Below, piece after piece: positions 7,333 through 14,410 of a DNA stretch of 18,485 nucleotides (the first letter of the stretch is position 1; each line of letters opens with the position of its first letter). Source of the stretch: Oceanococcus sp041619555 (GTDB lineage Bacteria; Pseudomonadota; Gammaproteobacteria; Nevskiales; Oceanococcaceae). The notes beneath the pieces were generated by a model. The model searched no databases. It had not been told where the DNA came from and saw nothing but the letters and a program-made list of their open reading frames with translations. The DNA is taken from contig JBFKDQ010000066.1 of assembly GCA_041619555.1 (NCBI GenBank), positions 1 to 18,485 of the forward strand, in the 5' to 3' direction. The position numbers were made by a program, and so were the translations under genes.

Positions 7333-7433
7333 GAATTCGGGGCATGGGGAAAGCGCTGCGCTGGCGAATTGTTCTCCCCGGCGCGTCGGCCGTGCCTGCG
7401 GGGCTCTCGGTGATCCCCTGCGGCTCAGATCAA

Positions 7434-7510
7434 TGGTCGGGGTGAGAGGATTTGAACCTCCGACTTCCACCTCCCGAAGATGGCGCTCTACCAAGCTGAG
7501 CTACACCCCG
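7434..7510 (-). tRNA. tRNA-Pro (anticodon CGG)
   Basis: The minus strand folds as a 77-nt tRNA with encoded CCA (complement at 7434-7436). The acceptor CGGGGTG pairs with CACCCCG. The D-arm is GCTC/GAGC. The anticodon stem CCATC/GGTGG encloses loop TTCGGGA with anticodon CGG (complement at 7474-7476), and the T-arm GGAGG/CCTCT encloses TTCAAAT. It reads CCG. It starts 11 bp after the ispB stop codon on the same strand with no terminator between, so it is probably cut from the ispB transcript. A tRNA-Pro at this place beside ispB is, as I recall, also found in Pseudomonas. Confidence 0.97.
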
Positions 7511-7521
7511 ATTGCATTGAT

Positions 7522-8493
7522 TCAGTAGGCGCGAGCGGCGGAAAATTCGGCCAGCTGCACCATGGCGGACTTATACGGACTGGGAGGCAGGACGTCCAAG
7601 GCGCCGATCGCGGCGGCGGCAGACTCCGCAGCGCGGCGCGCAGTGTACGCGATTGCATCGCTGGCTTCAATCAGGGAGATGACCCACTGGAGTTCATCGC
7701 GATTGCCCGTGCTGAGGGCCTCGCGCAGTCGGGCCTGATCGGCCGGTGCGGCGCGCTGCAGCGTGATGATGATGGGCAGCGTGGTCTTGCCCTCGGCCAG
7801 GTCATCGCCCAGGTTCTTGCCCGTGCTTGCGCTGTCTGCTCTGTAGTCCAGGCAGTCGTCAATCAGTTGGAAGGTCATCCCCAGCAATTGGCCGAAGCGA
7901 CTCAGGGCATCGATCTGCCGGTCGTCGCCCTGGGCCAGCAGCCCGCCGCAGCGCGTTGCCGCGGCGAACAGAACGGCGGTCTTGCGATCGATCACCTGGT
8001 CGTAGGTGGCTTCGGTGATGTCGGGATTGAAGCAGTTCATCAACTGCAACACCTCGCCCTCGGCAATCAGGTTGGTCGCGTTGGCGAGGGCGTCGAGAAT
8101 CGGCAGGCTGTTCAGGCCGATCATCAACTGGAACGCTCTGGAGTAGAGGAAGTCCCCTGTGAGCACGCTGGCCTCGTTGCCCCATAGCGCATTGGCTGTC
8201 GGGTTGCCGCGGCGCAGGTCCGAGTGGTCGACCACATCGTCATGCAGCAGGGTGGCGGTATGGATGAACTCGATCACCGTCGCCAGCGTATGATGAGCCT
8301 CCTGATGATAGCCCAGCGCGCGTGCGCTGAGCAGGGCCAGGGCGGGGCGCAGGCGCTTGCCGCCGCCGGCGACGATATGCTCCCCGAGCTGATTGATCAG
8401 CACCACATCGGAACTTAGACTTTCGCGGATGAGTCGGTCCACAGCGGTCATGTCCGATTCGATCGGGGAAAGGATGTCGGTGAGTGTGCTCAA
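7522..8493 (-). CDS. ispB: Octaprenyl diphosphate synthase
   Basis: This long-chain trans-prenyl transferase extends farnesyl diphosphate with isopentenyl diphosphate to make the ubiquinone side chain. Its 323 residues carry GGGKRLRP (43-50, diphosphate binding), the first Asp-rich motif DDVVD (85-89) and the second DDCLD (212-216), with KNLGDDLAEGKTTLP after it, all as in E. coli IspB. The chain length of the product cannot be read from sequence. The start is TTG at 8493: no in-frame ATG or GTG lies upstream, the next Met is residue 15, and the N-terminal length fits E. coli IspB. It is divergent from rplU and followed by tRNA-Pro. Confidence 0.95.
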   Translation of the reverse strand: MSTLTDILSPIESDMTAVDRLIRESLSSDVVLINQLGEHIVAGGGKRLRPALALLSARALGYHQEAHHTLATVIEFIHTATLLHDDVVDHSDLRRGNPTANALWGNEASVLTGDFLYSRAFQLMIGLNSLPILDALANATNLIAEGEVLQLMNCFNPDITEATYDQVIDRKTAVLFAAATRCGGLLAQGDDRQIDALSRFGQLLGMTFQLIDDCLDYRADSASTGKNLGDDLAEGKTTLPIIITLQRAAPADQARLREALSTGNRDELQWVISLIEASDAIAYTARRAAESAAAAIGALDVLPPSPYKSAMVQLAEFSAARAY

Positions 8494-8517
8494 GTTCGGG
8501 TGCTCATTTCGAGCGCG

Positions 8518-8546
8518 ATCCTAGGAACAGCGTCCCGGACTGTCAA
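8518..8546 (-). promoter_or_regulatory. ispB promoter (sigma70 type)
   Basis: On the minus strand, a perfect TTGACA -35 (complement 8541-8546) is followed after 17 bp by TAGGAT (complement 8518-8523), four of six for the -10. Transcription would start near 8511, giving a leader of only about 18 nt before the TTG start of ispB. Confidence 0.7.
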
Positions 8547-8602
8547 GAAAGCCCACGGCCGCGCTCTGGCTGAGATCGGCAAGAGATTTGCTGATTTTGT
8601 GT

Positions 8603-8631
8603 TTGACCGCAGGCCGCTCAAGCGATATATT
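8603..8631 (+). promoter_or_regulatory. rplU-rpmA promoter (sigma70 type)
   Basis: TTGACC (8603-8608) and TATATT (8626-8631) are separated by exactly 17 bp; each matches five of six consensus bases. Transcription would start near 8638, about 31 nt before the rplU ATG. That leaves little room for a structured ribosomal-protein leader. Confidence 0.75.
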
Positions 8632-8668
8632 TCCGCTTCTTTGTGCGCTGATTTGAGTAAGCAATCCA

Positions 8669-8980
8669 ATGTACGCTGTAATTGAAACGGGTGGAAAGCA
8701 ATACCGGGTGGCCCAGGGTGATGTTATCCGGGTTGAAAAACTGCCAGCTGCCGAGGGTGAGTCCATCACTTTCGATCGCGTTCTGATGGTGGGTGACGGC
8801 GCTGAAGCCAAGATCGGGTCCCCGGTCGTGGAAGGCAGCAAGGTTGTCGCCGACGTCGAAGCGCACGGTCGTGCCGACAAGGTGACGATCGTCAAATTCC
8901 GACGCCGTCAGAAATATCGTCGCAAGCAGGGCCATCGTCAGGCCTACACCCAGCTTCGCATCACCGAAATCCAGGCTTAA
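8669..8980 (+). CDS. rplU: 50S ribosomal protein L21
   Basis: The 103-residue product begins MYAVIETGGKQYRVAQGDVI and contains VVADVEAHGRADKVTIVKFRR and KYRRKQGHRQAYTQLRI, matching bacterial L21 over its full normal length (E. coli L21 is 103 residues). L21 binds 23S rRNA in the large subunit. It is first in the rplU-rpmA unit, with its own strong promoter. The ribosome site GAGTAAG is modest. rpmA follows after 32 bp. Confidence 0.98.
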   Translation: MYAVIETGGKQYRVAQGDVIRVEKLPAAEGESITFDRVLMVGDGAEAKIGSPVVEGSKVVADVEAHGRADKVTIVKFRRRQKYRRKQGHRQAYTQLRITEIQA

Positions 8981-9012
8981 TCGCCCCAGATTAAATTCAA
9001 GGTAAGGAATCC

Positions 9013-9270
9013 ATGGCTCATAAAAAAGCTGGTGGTAGTACGCGCAACGGGCGCGATTCAGAATCCAAACGACTCGGTATCAAACGTTTCGGCGGTGAGC
9101 AGGTTTCGGCCGGCAGCATCATCGTGCGCCAGCGTGGCAGCCGTTTTCGTGCCGGCAAGAACACCGGAATCGGCAAGGACTACACCATTTTCGCCAAGGT
9201 TGACGGCAAGGTGGTGTTCGAGACCAAGGGTCCGGAAAGTCGCAAGTACGTGAGTATCGTGGCTGAATAA
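9013..9270 (+). CDS. rpmA: 50S ribosomal protein L27
   Basis: This 85-residue protein begins MAHKKAGGSTRNGRDSESKR, the typical flexible L27 N-terminus that reaches towards the peptidyl transferase centre, and continues LGIKRFGGEQVSAGSIIVRQ. Its length equals that of E. coli L27. There is no Firmicutes-type N-terminal extension, so no protease processing is expected. AAGGA lies four bases before the ATG. It is co-transcribed with rplU and followed by the hairpin before obgE. Confidence 0.98.
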   Translation: MAHKKAGGSTRNGRDSESKRLGIKRFGGEQVSAGSIIVRQRGSRFRAGKNTGIGKDYTIFAKVDGKVVFETKGPESRKYVSIVAE

Positions 9271-9288
9271 GCTGGCCTGCCAGATCCT

Positions 9289-9323
9289 GGAGGAAAGCCT
9301 CGCCACCTTGGCGGGGCTTTTTT
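9289..9323 (+). promoter_or_regulatory. Hairpin with U-tract between a Shine-Dalgarno and the obgE ATG
   Basis: GGAGG (9289-9293) is followed at once by an 11-bp stem (9294-9304 with 9310-9320, loop ACCTT) and a six-T tract (9318-9323); the obgE ATG is at 9328. The structure has the form of an intrinsic terminator or attenuator limiting read-through from the ribosomal protein genes. No other Shine-Dalgarno lies next to the ATG, apart from a GGCGGGG that is inside the stem. When folded, the hairpin would bring GGAGG to seven unpaired bases from the ATG. It may therefore act in both termination and initiation. Confidence 0.7.
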
Positions 9324-9327
9324 GTAT

Positions 9328-10356
9328 ATGAAATTTGTAGATGAAGCGACAATTCGCGTGGAGGCAGGTGACGGCGGACGTGGCGTCGTCAGCTTTCGTC
9401 GCGAGAAGTACATTCCCTTCGGTGGTCCCGATGGGGGTGACGGTGGCGATGGCGGCGATGTTTTTCTCGAAGGGGAAAGCGGCCTGACCACGCTCAGCGA
9501 TTTTCGCGTGCAGCGCAAATTTCGGGCCGAAAACGGCCAGGCAGGTTCCGGCGCCAACTGTCGGGGCAAGTCGGGCCAGGATCGTATCGTGCCGGTGCCG
9601 CTGGGAACCATCGTGTTCGATGAGGAAACCGATGAGCTGATCGGCGATGTGGTGCGTCCCGGTCAGCGTTTGCTGGTGGCCAAGGGCGGCTTTCATGGCA
9701 TCGGCAATGCGCGTTACAAGAGCAGCACGAACCGGGCGCCGCGGCAATGTACACCGGGCACGCCAGGCGAACAGCGCATCCTGCGCATGGAATTGCAGTT
9801 GCTGGCGGATGTCGGCCTGCTTGGCCTGCCCAATGCGGGGAAGTCGACCTTTCTTGCGGCGGTGTCGGCCGCGCGGCCGAAAATCGCGGAGTATCCATTC
9901 ACCACCCTGCATCCGCAGCTGGGGATCGTACGCGTGGGCCCCGCGCAAAGTCTGTCCGTGGTCGATGTGCCGGGTCTGATTGCTGGCGCCGCGCAGGGTC
10001 AGGGGCTGGGGATCCAGTTTCTCAAGCACCTGAGCCGGACACGTTTGTTACTGCATCTTGTGGATGTGGCCCCTCTCGATGAGCAGAGCATCGAAGATCA
10101 GCTGGAGCAGGTGGTGCATGAGCTGGGCGAGTTCAGCGATGAGCTGATGCAGCGTGAACGCTGGCTGGTGCTGAACAAGATGGATCTGATCGCGCCACAG
10201 GAGCGGCCGGCCATGCTCGCCGCGCTGGCTGAGCGCTACCAGATGCCGGTCTTTGCCTGTTCGGCTGCGACCAAGGACGGGGTTGAGCCCATCATGGCCG
10301 AATGCATGCGCTGGCTGGATGCGCAGAAGGCGCCCGAGGCGGATGAAACGCAGTGA
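9328..10356 (+). CDS. obgE: Obg-family GTPase ObgE/CgtA
   Basis: This 342-residue GTPase works in 50S subunit assembly and stress response. It starts MKFVDEATIRVEAGDGGRG, the canonical Obg domain, with the glycine-rich loops (about 32-44). The G domain shows G1 GLPNAGKS (166-173), the switch I FTTLHPQLG (191-199), G3 DVPG (213-216), G4 NKMD (283-286) and G5 CSA (311-313). It lacks the long acidic C-terminal tail of E. coli ObgE (390 residues). The ATG at 9328 is chosen over an in-frame TTG at 9322, which lies in the terminator T-tract. Its last 14 bp overlap the start of proB. Confidence 0.97.
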   Translation: MKFVDEATIRVEAGDGGRGVVSFRREKYIPFGGPDGGDGGDGGDVFLEGESGLTTLSDFRVQRKFRAENGQAGSGANCRGKSGQDRIVPVPLGTIVFDEETDELIGDVVRPGQRLLVAKGGFHGIGNARYKSSTNRAPRQCTPGTPGEQRILRMELQLLADVGLLGLPNAGKSTFLAAVSAARPKIAEYPFTTLHPQLGIVRVGPAQSLSVVDVPGLIAGAAQGQGLGIQFLKHLSRTRLLLHLVDVAPLDEQSIEDQLEQVVHELGEFSDELMQRERWLVLNKMDLIAPQERPAMLAALAERYQMPVFACSAATKDGVEPIMAECMRWLDAQKAPEADETQ

Positions 10357-11467
10357 TCTGGGCGGCGCTCGCCGCTGGGTGGTCAAGGTCGGCAGCTCCC
10401 TGCTGACGGACTCGGGGCAGGCCATGGCACATGCCGCCGTGGCGGCTTGGTGCGCGCAGATTGCCGGCCTGCGTGCCAGTGGAATCGAAGTGGTTGTGGT
10501 GTCTTCCGGTGCGGTGGCGGCCGGCATGCTGCGCCTGGGTCTCAAGGCACGGCCGGAAGGGCTGGCGCAATTGCAGGCGGCGGCGGCGGTCGGTCAGCTG
10601 GATGTTGCGTTCATGTGGGATCGGGCGCTGCGCGAGCATGGGCTTAATGCCGCGCAGATGTTGCTGACGCATGAAGATGCCGCCGACCGGCAGCGCTTTC
10701 TCAATGCCCGCAACACCATGCGCGCGCTGCTCGACTGGGGCGTGGTGCCGGTGATCAACGAGAATGATTCGGTTGCCAATGACGAGATCCGATTTGGGGA
10801 CAATGACACCCTGGCCGCGGTCACGGCGGAACTGTGTTCGGCCGACCTGCTGGTCATCCTGACCGACCAGGCCGGAGTCTATACCGCCGACCCGCGCGCC
10901 GATGTCTCGGCGCAACTGATCGATCAGATCGATGCTCGGGATCCGGCCCTGGATGAGATGGCCGGCGGTAGCGGCGGGGCGCTGGGTCGTGGCGGCATGC
11001 AGACCAAGGTGCAGGCGGCCAGGATGGCGGCCCGAAGCGGGACCAACACGGTCATTGCCGGCGGCATGCAGGCGGATGTCTTGCCGCGGATCGCGGCGGG
11101 TGCAAAGGTGGGCAGCTGTCTATGGGCGAGCCACCAGGGGCGACTTCCTGCGCGTAAGCGCTGGCTGGCGGCGCGGCGCAAGGTGGATGGCCGGATCTGG
11201 CTGGATGCGGGAGCCTGCGCGGCATTGCAGGAGGGTGGCAAGAGCCTGTTGCCGGTGGGCGCCACGCGGGTAGAAGGCGACTTCCTGCGCGGAGATCTGA
11301 TCGCCTGTCTGGGACCGGATGGCCGGGAGTTGGCACGTGGCCTGTCGAATTACGATGCAAAGGATGCGGCGCGGCTCTGTGGCATGAGTTCGGCGGAAAT
11401 TCGAGAACGGCTTGGCCGGCCGGCCGAAACGGAGCTGATCCATCGGGACAATCTGATTCTCAGCTGA
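10343..11467 (+). CDS. proB: Glutamate 5-kinase
   Basis: This enzyme phosphorylates glutamate in the first step of proline synthesis. Its 374 residues contain VVKVGSSLLTDSG (13-25, ATP site), SSGAVAAG (54-61), INENDSV (138-144), FGDNDTLAA (151-159), LTDQAGVYTADP (173-184) and GRGGMQTK (215-222), then a C-terminal PUA domain (about 280-355). It matches the full-length E. coli two-domain form (367 residues). The ATG at 10343 lies inside the end of obgE, a 14-bp overlap in another frame that suggests coupled translation. proA is not adjacent. The last four codons and stop are duplicated in tandem directly after the gene. Confidence 0.97.
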   Translation: MKRSDLGGARRWVVKVGSSLLTDSGQAMAHAAVAAWCAQIAGLRASGIEVVVVSSGAVAAGMLRLGLKARPEGLAQLQAAAAVGQLDVAFMWDRALREHGLNAAQMLLTHEDAADRQRFLNARNTMRALLDWGVVPVINENDSVANDEIRFGDNDTLAAVTAELCSADLLVILTDQAGVYTADPRADVSAQLIDQIDARDPALDEMAGGSGGALGRGGMQTKVQAARMAARSGTNTVIAGGMQADVLPRIAAGAKVGSCLWASHQGRLPARKRWLAARRKVDGRIWLDAGACAALQEGGKSLLPVGATRVEGDFLRGDLIACLGPDGRELARGLSNYDAKDAARLCGMSSAEIRERLGRPAETELIHRDNLILS

Positions 11468-11482
11468 CTGATTCTCAGCTGA
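11453..11482 (+). repeat. Exact 15-bp tandem duplication at the proB stop
   Basis: CTGATTCTCAGCTGA occurs at 11453-11467 and again, directly abutting, at 11468-11482. The first copy encodes Leu-Ile-Leu-Ser-stop of proB. The second keeps the same frame and would supply an identical end and a second TGA if the first stop were read through. Confidence 0.97.
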
Positions 11483-11509
11483 CCAGGATCGCCCCAGTTG
11501 GCAGGCGAA

Positions 11510-11536
11510 AAAAAACCGCCCGAAAGGCGGTTTTTT
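11510..11536. terminator. Bidirectional terminator between proB and rpsT
   Basis: Six A residues and CCGCC (11510-11520) pair with GGCGG and six T residues (11526-11536) around loop CGAAA. The A and T tracts on both sides allow it to stop the proB transcript rightwards and the rpsT transcript leftwards. Confidence 0.9.
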
Positions 11537-11550
11537 CTCAGCGGTGCTGA

Positions 11551-11814
11551 TCAGCTCAGCGCTTTGATCTTGGCATTCAGCCGGCTCTTGTGGCGCGCTG
11601 CCTTGTTCTTGTGCAGCAGGCCGCGACCCGCATAGCGGTCGAGCAGGGACTCGCAAGTTTTCATCGCCTGCGCTGCCGCATCCTTGTTGCCATCTTTGAT
11701 GGCCAGCAGGACGGCTTTGACCGAGCTGCGGAACCGCGAACGCTGACTCATGTTGCGTTGGCGACGAACTTCGGACTGCTTGGCGCGCTTGGCTGCTTGA
11801 GGAGAATTTGCCAC
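11551..11814 (-). CDS. rpsT: 30S ribosomal protein S20
   Basis: The 87-residue basic helical protein (MANSPQAAKRAKQSEVRRQR at its start, GLLHKNKAARHKSRLNAKIK near its end) is S20, which binds 16S rRNA in the small subunit; E. coli S20 is also 87 residues. The start codon is GTG at 11814, in an eight-base palindrome CCACGTGG. E. coli rpsT likewise uses a rare start (UUG), which takes part in feedback control by free S20. An out-of-frame ATG lies 14 nt upstream (11828) and opens a 26-codon frame. The ribosome site is weak (GAAAG). It is monocistronic, between a strong promoter and the bidirectional terminator. Confidence 0.97.
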   Translation of the reverse strand: MANSPQAAKRAKQSEVRRQRNMSQRSRFRSSVKAVLLAIKDGNKDAAAQAMKTCESLLDRYAGRGLLHKNKAARHKSRLNAKIKALS

Positions 11815-11850
11815 GTGGTATCTTTCATTGGAGATGAATTAAGCCGACGA

Positions 11851-11878
11851 ATTATAGACAGATCGAACGGCTTGTCAA
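11851..11878 (-). promoter_or_regulatory. rpsT promoter with perfect consensus hexamers
   Basis: On the minus strand, TTGACA (complement 11873-11878) and TATAAT (complement 11851-11856) are separated by 16 bp. Transcription would start near 11844, about 30 nt before the GTG start. It is the best promoter match seen in the window, fitting a ribosomal protein gene. Confidence 0.85.
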
Positions 11879-11883
11879 TGTGC

Positions 11884-11892
11884 TGGTATCAT
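11884..11892 (+). promoter_or_regulatory. Candidate extended -10 promoter for murJ
   Basis: TGGTATCAT is an extended -10 (TG-N-TATCAT, five of six in the hexamer) 36 bp before the murJ ATG, with no good -35. Its upstream contact region coincides with the rpsT promoter on the other strand, so the two may compete. Confidence 0.45.
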
Positions 11893-11927
11893 CCGTCGCT
11901 GATCGTTTTTTCGAGAAAGAGTTTCGC

Positions 11928-13487
11928 ATGTCCGGCTCCATGATGAAGTCCACGTCGGTGGTAGGCGGCATGACCCTGATTTCCCGGATCATGGGCTTCG
12001 TCCGTGACATGTTGCTGGCGATTCTGTTCGGCGCTTCAGCCGGTATGGACGCCTTTCTGGTGGCGTTCAAGATCCCGAATTTCATGCGGCGTCTGTTTGC
12101 CGAAGGGGCGTTTGCGCAATCTTTCGTGCCGGTTCTGGCCGAGGCCAAGACGCGCCAGTCGCATGCCGAAGTGCGCGGGTTGATTGCCGACGTGTCCGGC
12201 ACGCTGGGCGTGGCCCTGTTGCTGCTCACCGTGGCGGGTGTGCTGTTCGCGCCCTGGATCATCCTGCTGTTCGCGCCCGGATTTGTCGATGAGCCGGAAA
12301 AATTTGCGCTCGCCGGCCAGTTGCTGCGCCTGACCTTTCCGTATCTTCTGTTCATCGCCCTGACCGCGCTTGCGGCCTCGGTGCTCAATACCTACGGACG
12401 TTTTGCGATTCCGGCGCTGGCGCCAGTCTTGCTCAATCTCAGTCTCATCGCCTGCGCGATCTGGTGGGCGCCCCGCTGGGACGAGCCGGTGACCGCGTTG
12501 GCGATTGGCGTGTTCATCGCCGGTCTGGCACAGCTGGTGGTGCAACTGCCGGCGATTCATCGCCTGGGCTTGCTGGCCTGGCCGCGCTGGGGCTGGAGCA
12601 GCGAACCGGTGCGCAGAATTGTGCGACTGATGCTGCCGATCATCTTCGGTTCCAGCGTGGCCCAGGTGGCGCTGCTGCTGGATACCATTCTGGCGTCCCT
12701 GCTGGTGACCGGCAGCGTGAGCTGGCTGTACTACTCGGATCGCCTGATGGAGTTTCCGCTCGGCATTTTCACGATTGCGATCGCCACCGTAATCCTGCCC
12801 AATTTGTCGCGGCAATTTTCCGAAGCCGATGCCGGCGGTTTCAGTCAGACCCTGGACTGGGCGGTGCAATTGATTGTGCTGGTCTGCTTGCCCAGTGCGG
12901 TGGGCCTGTTCATGTTGGCCGGACCGCTGATCTGCACCCTGTTTCAGTATTCGGCCTTTGGCCCGCACGATGTGCTGATGAGTCGCTACAGCCTGATGGC
13001 GTACGCCTTCGGATTGATCGGCTTCAGTTTCGTGAAGATCTTCGCGCCGGCCTACTTTGCGCGGCAGGACAGCCGGACGCCAGTACGGGTCGGAATCTAT
13101 TCATTGCTGCTGGGCATGGGCTTCAATGTGCTGGGGGTCGGGCTGGCGCTGCACTTCGGCTGGTCGGCGCCGCATGCCATCCTGGCGCTGGGGACCTCGC
13201 TCGGGGCTTTCGTCAATGCCGGCCTGCTGCTGCGCGGACTCCTGCGCTCCGGCGTCTATCGTCGGCCCGCGGCGCAGGCCGGTCGCTGGCTCAAATTCCT
13301 GCTTGCCAATCTGGTGATGGTGCTGCTGTTGCGGATGATCACCCCGGAACTCGACTGGTGGCTGGCCGCCGGTGCGCTCAGCCGGGCGGTCCATCTGTTG
13401 GGCATTATCTTTGTCGCGGCTCTGGCATACTTCTGCGTTTTATTTCTCTCTGGCATGCGCCCGCAACATTTCCTGCGCGCGCAGTGA
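11928..13487 (+). CDS. murJ: Lipid II flippase MurJ (MviN)
   Basis: This 519-residue integral membrane protein of the MOP exporter superfamily flips lipid II across the inner membrane for peptidoglycan synthesis. It starts with the family signature SRIMGFVRDMLLAILFGAS and then DAFLVAFKIPNFMRRLFAEGAF, followed by about fourteen hydrophobic segments, with a total length like E. coli MurJ (511). The ATG at 11928 follows AAAGAG at a good distance; an in-frame GTG at 11880 would lie upstream of the likely promoter and is rejected. ribF follows after eight bases, so murJ is the first gene of the murJ-ribF-lspA-ispH operon. Confidence 0.96.
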   Translation: MSGSMMKSTSVVGGMTLISRIMGFVRDMLLAILFGASAGMDAFLVAFKIPNFMRRLFAEGAFAQSFVPVLAEAKTRQSHAEVRGLIADVSGTLGVALLLLTVAGVLFAPWIILLFAPGFVDEPEKFALAGQLLRLTFPYLLFIALTALAASVLNTYGRFAIPALAPVLLNLSLIACAIWWAPRWDEPVTALAIGVFIAGLAQLVVQLPAIHRLGLLAWPRWGWSSEPVRRIVRLMLPIIFGSSVAQVALLLDTILASLLVTGSVSWLYYSDRLMEFPLGIFTIAIATVILPNLSRQFSEADAGGFSQTLDWAVQLIVLVCLPSAVGLFMLAGPLICTLFQYSAFGPHDVLMSRYSLMAYAFGLIGFSFVKIFAPAYFARQDSRTPVRVGIYSLLLGMGFNVLGVGLALHFGWSAPHAILALGTSLGAFVNAGLLLRGLLRSGVYRRPAAQAGRWLKFLLANLVMVLLLRMITPELDWWLAAGALSRAVHLLGIIFVAALAYFCVLFLSGMRPQHFLRAQ

Positions 13488-13495
13488 AAACAAAC

Positions 13496-14410
13496 ATGCG
13501 TGTGATTCGAGGGGTGCACAACATCCGTCCGCCGGACCGCGGCGTGGCGGTCAGTCTTGGCAATTTTGATGGCGTGCACCTGGGGCATCAGGCGCTGTTT
13601 GCAAAGATGCGTGTACAAATGCCTGGAACGCGCTGTTGTGCGATCTGTTTCGAGCCGCAACCCCTGGAAATGCTCAGGCCAAAGGGCGCGCCATTGCGTC
13701 TGCAGAGCCTGGCGGAGAAGCTGCGTTGCCTGCGGGATACCGGTCTGGACCAGGTCCTGGTGCTGTCATTCAATCATGCCCTGGCGCGGATGCCCGCTGC
13801 GGATTTCGTGCGTAAGATCCTGATCGAGGAACTTGGCGTGCGGCAGATCGTGGTCGGCGATGACTATCGTTTCGGCCACAAGCGCCAGGGGGATATCGGC
13901 CTGCTGCGTAAGATGGCGGTGGCCGGTTATGAGGTCGTGCATCTGGATACCGTTCGGGAAGGGGAGGAAAGAATCAGCAGCACGCGCGTTCGTGCGGGTC
14001 TGCAGCAGGGCGACATCGAGTTGGCCACCCGCTGCCTTGGCCGTCCGTATCGTCTGCGTGGGCGGGTTGTGCATGGACAGAAGCTGGGCCGTCAGCTCGG
14101 TGCACCCACCGCGAATGTCGCCTTGCGTCGGCCTACGCCGCTGCGCCACGGAGTGTATTGCGTGCGGCTGAATCAGCTTCCGGCCGTCGCCAACATCGGT
14201 CTGCGCCCGACCGTGGGCGGCAGCGGCGAGCACCTGGAAGTGCACCTGCTCAGCGGCAAGCAGCACCAGTTGTACGGGCAGATGGTCACGGTTGACTTCG
14301 AGGCTTTCCTGCGCCCGGAACAGCGTTTCGCGGATTTTGATGAGTTGCGTCAGGCCATTGCCGCGGACGTACAGAAAGCTCACACATTCTATCGGCAGGA
14401 CTTATCGTGA
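13496..14410 (+). CDS. ribF: Bifunctional riboflavin kinase / FAD synthetase
   Basis: RibF phosphorylates riboflavin to FMN and adenylates FMN to FAD. The N-terminal adenylyltransferase domain shows SLGNFDGVHLGHQ (20-32), CFEPQPLEM, VVGDDYRFGHKRQGD and the EERISSTRVR segment. The C-terminal riboflavin kinase domain shows GRVVHGQKLGRQLGAPTANV, the usual G-x-P-T-A-N core, and HGVYCVRL. The length of 304 residues is close to E. coli RibF (313). The ATG at 13496 begins just after murJ; an upstream open frame overlaps murJ and is not real. Its stop overlaps the lspA GTG by four bases (GTGA). In most relatives ileS sits between these two genes; here it does not. Confidence 0.96.
   Translation: MRVIRGVHNIRPPDRGVAVSLGNFDGVHLGHQALFAKMRVQMPGTRCCAICFEPQPLEMLRPKGAPLRLQSLAEKLRCLRDTGLDQVLVLSFNHALARMPAADFVRKILIEELGVRQIVVGDDYRFGHKRQGDIGLLRKMAVAGYEVVHLDTVREGEERISSTRVRAGLQQGDIELATRCLGRPYRLRGRVVHGQKLGRQLGAPTANVALRRPTPLRHGVYCVRLNQLPAVANIGLRPTVGGSGEHLEVHLLSGKQHQLYGQMVTVDFEAFLRPEQRFADFDELRQAIAADVQKAHTFYRQDLS

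Noticed and set aside
7285..7494. A 69-codon minus-strand frame with EVEVGGSNPLTPT
   Set aside because: That peptide is the well-known mistranslation of a tRNA gene; the site is tRNA-Pro.
8638..8668. A ribosomal protein leader RNA before rplU
   Set aside because: The predicted transcript start leaves about 31 nt, and no stable fold is visible.
9058..10029. A 323-codon minus-strand frame across rpmA and obgE
   Set aside because: It covers two conserved genes on the other strand and shows no family signature.
12464..13495. An N-terminal extension of ribF overlapping most of murJ
   Set aside because: RibF homologues start at MRVIRG-like sequence; the extension is the out-of-frame reading of murJ.
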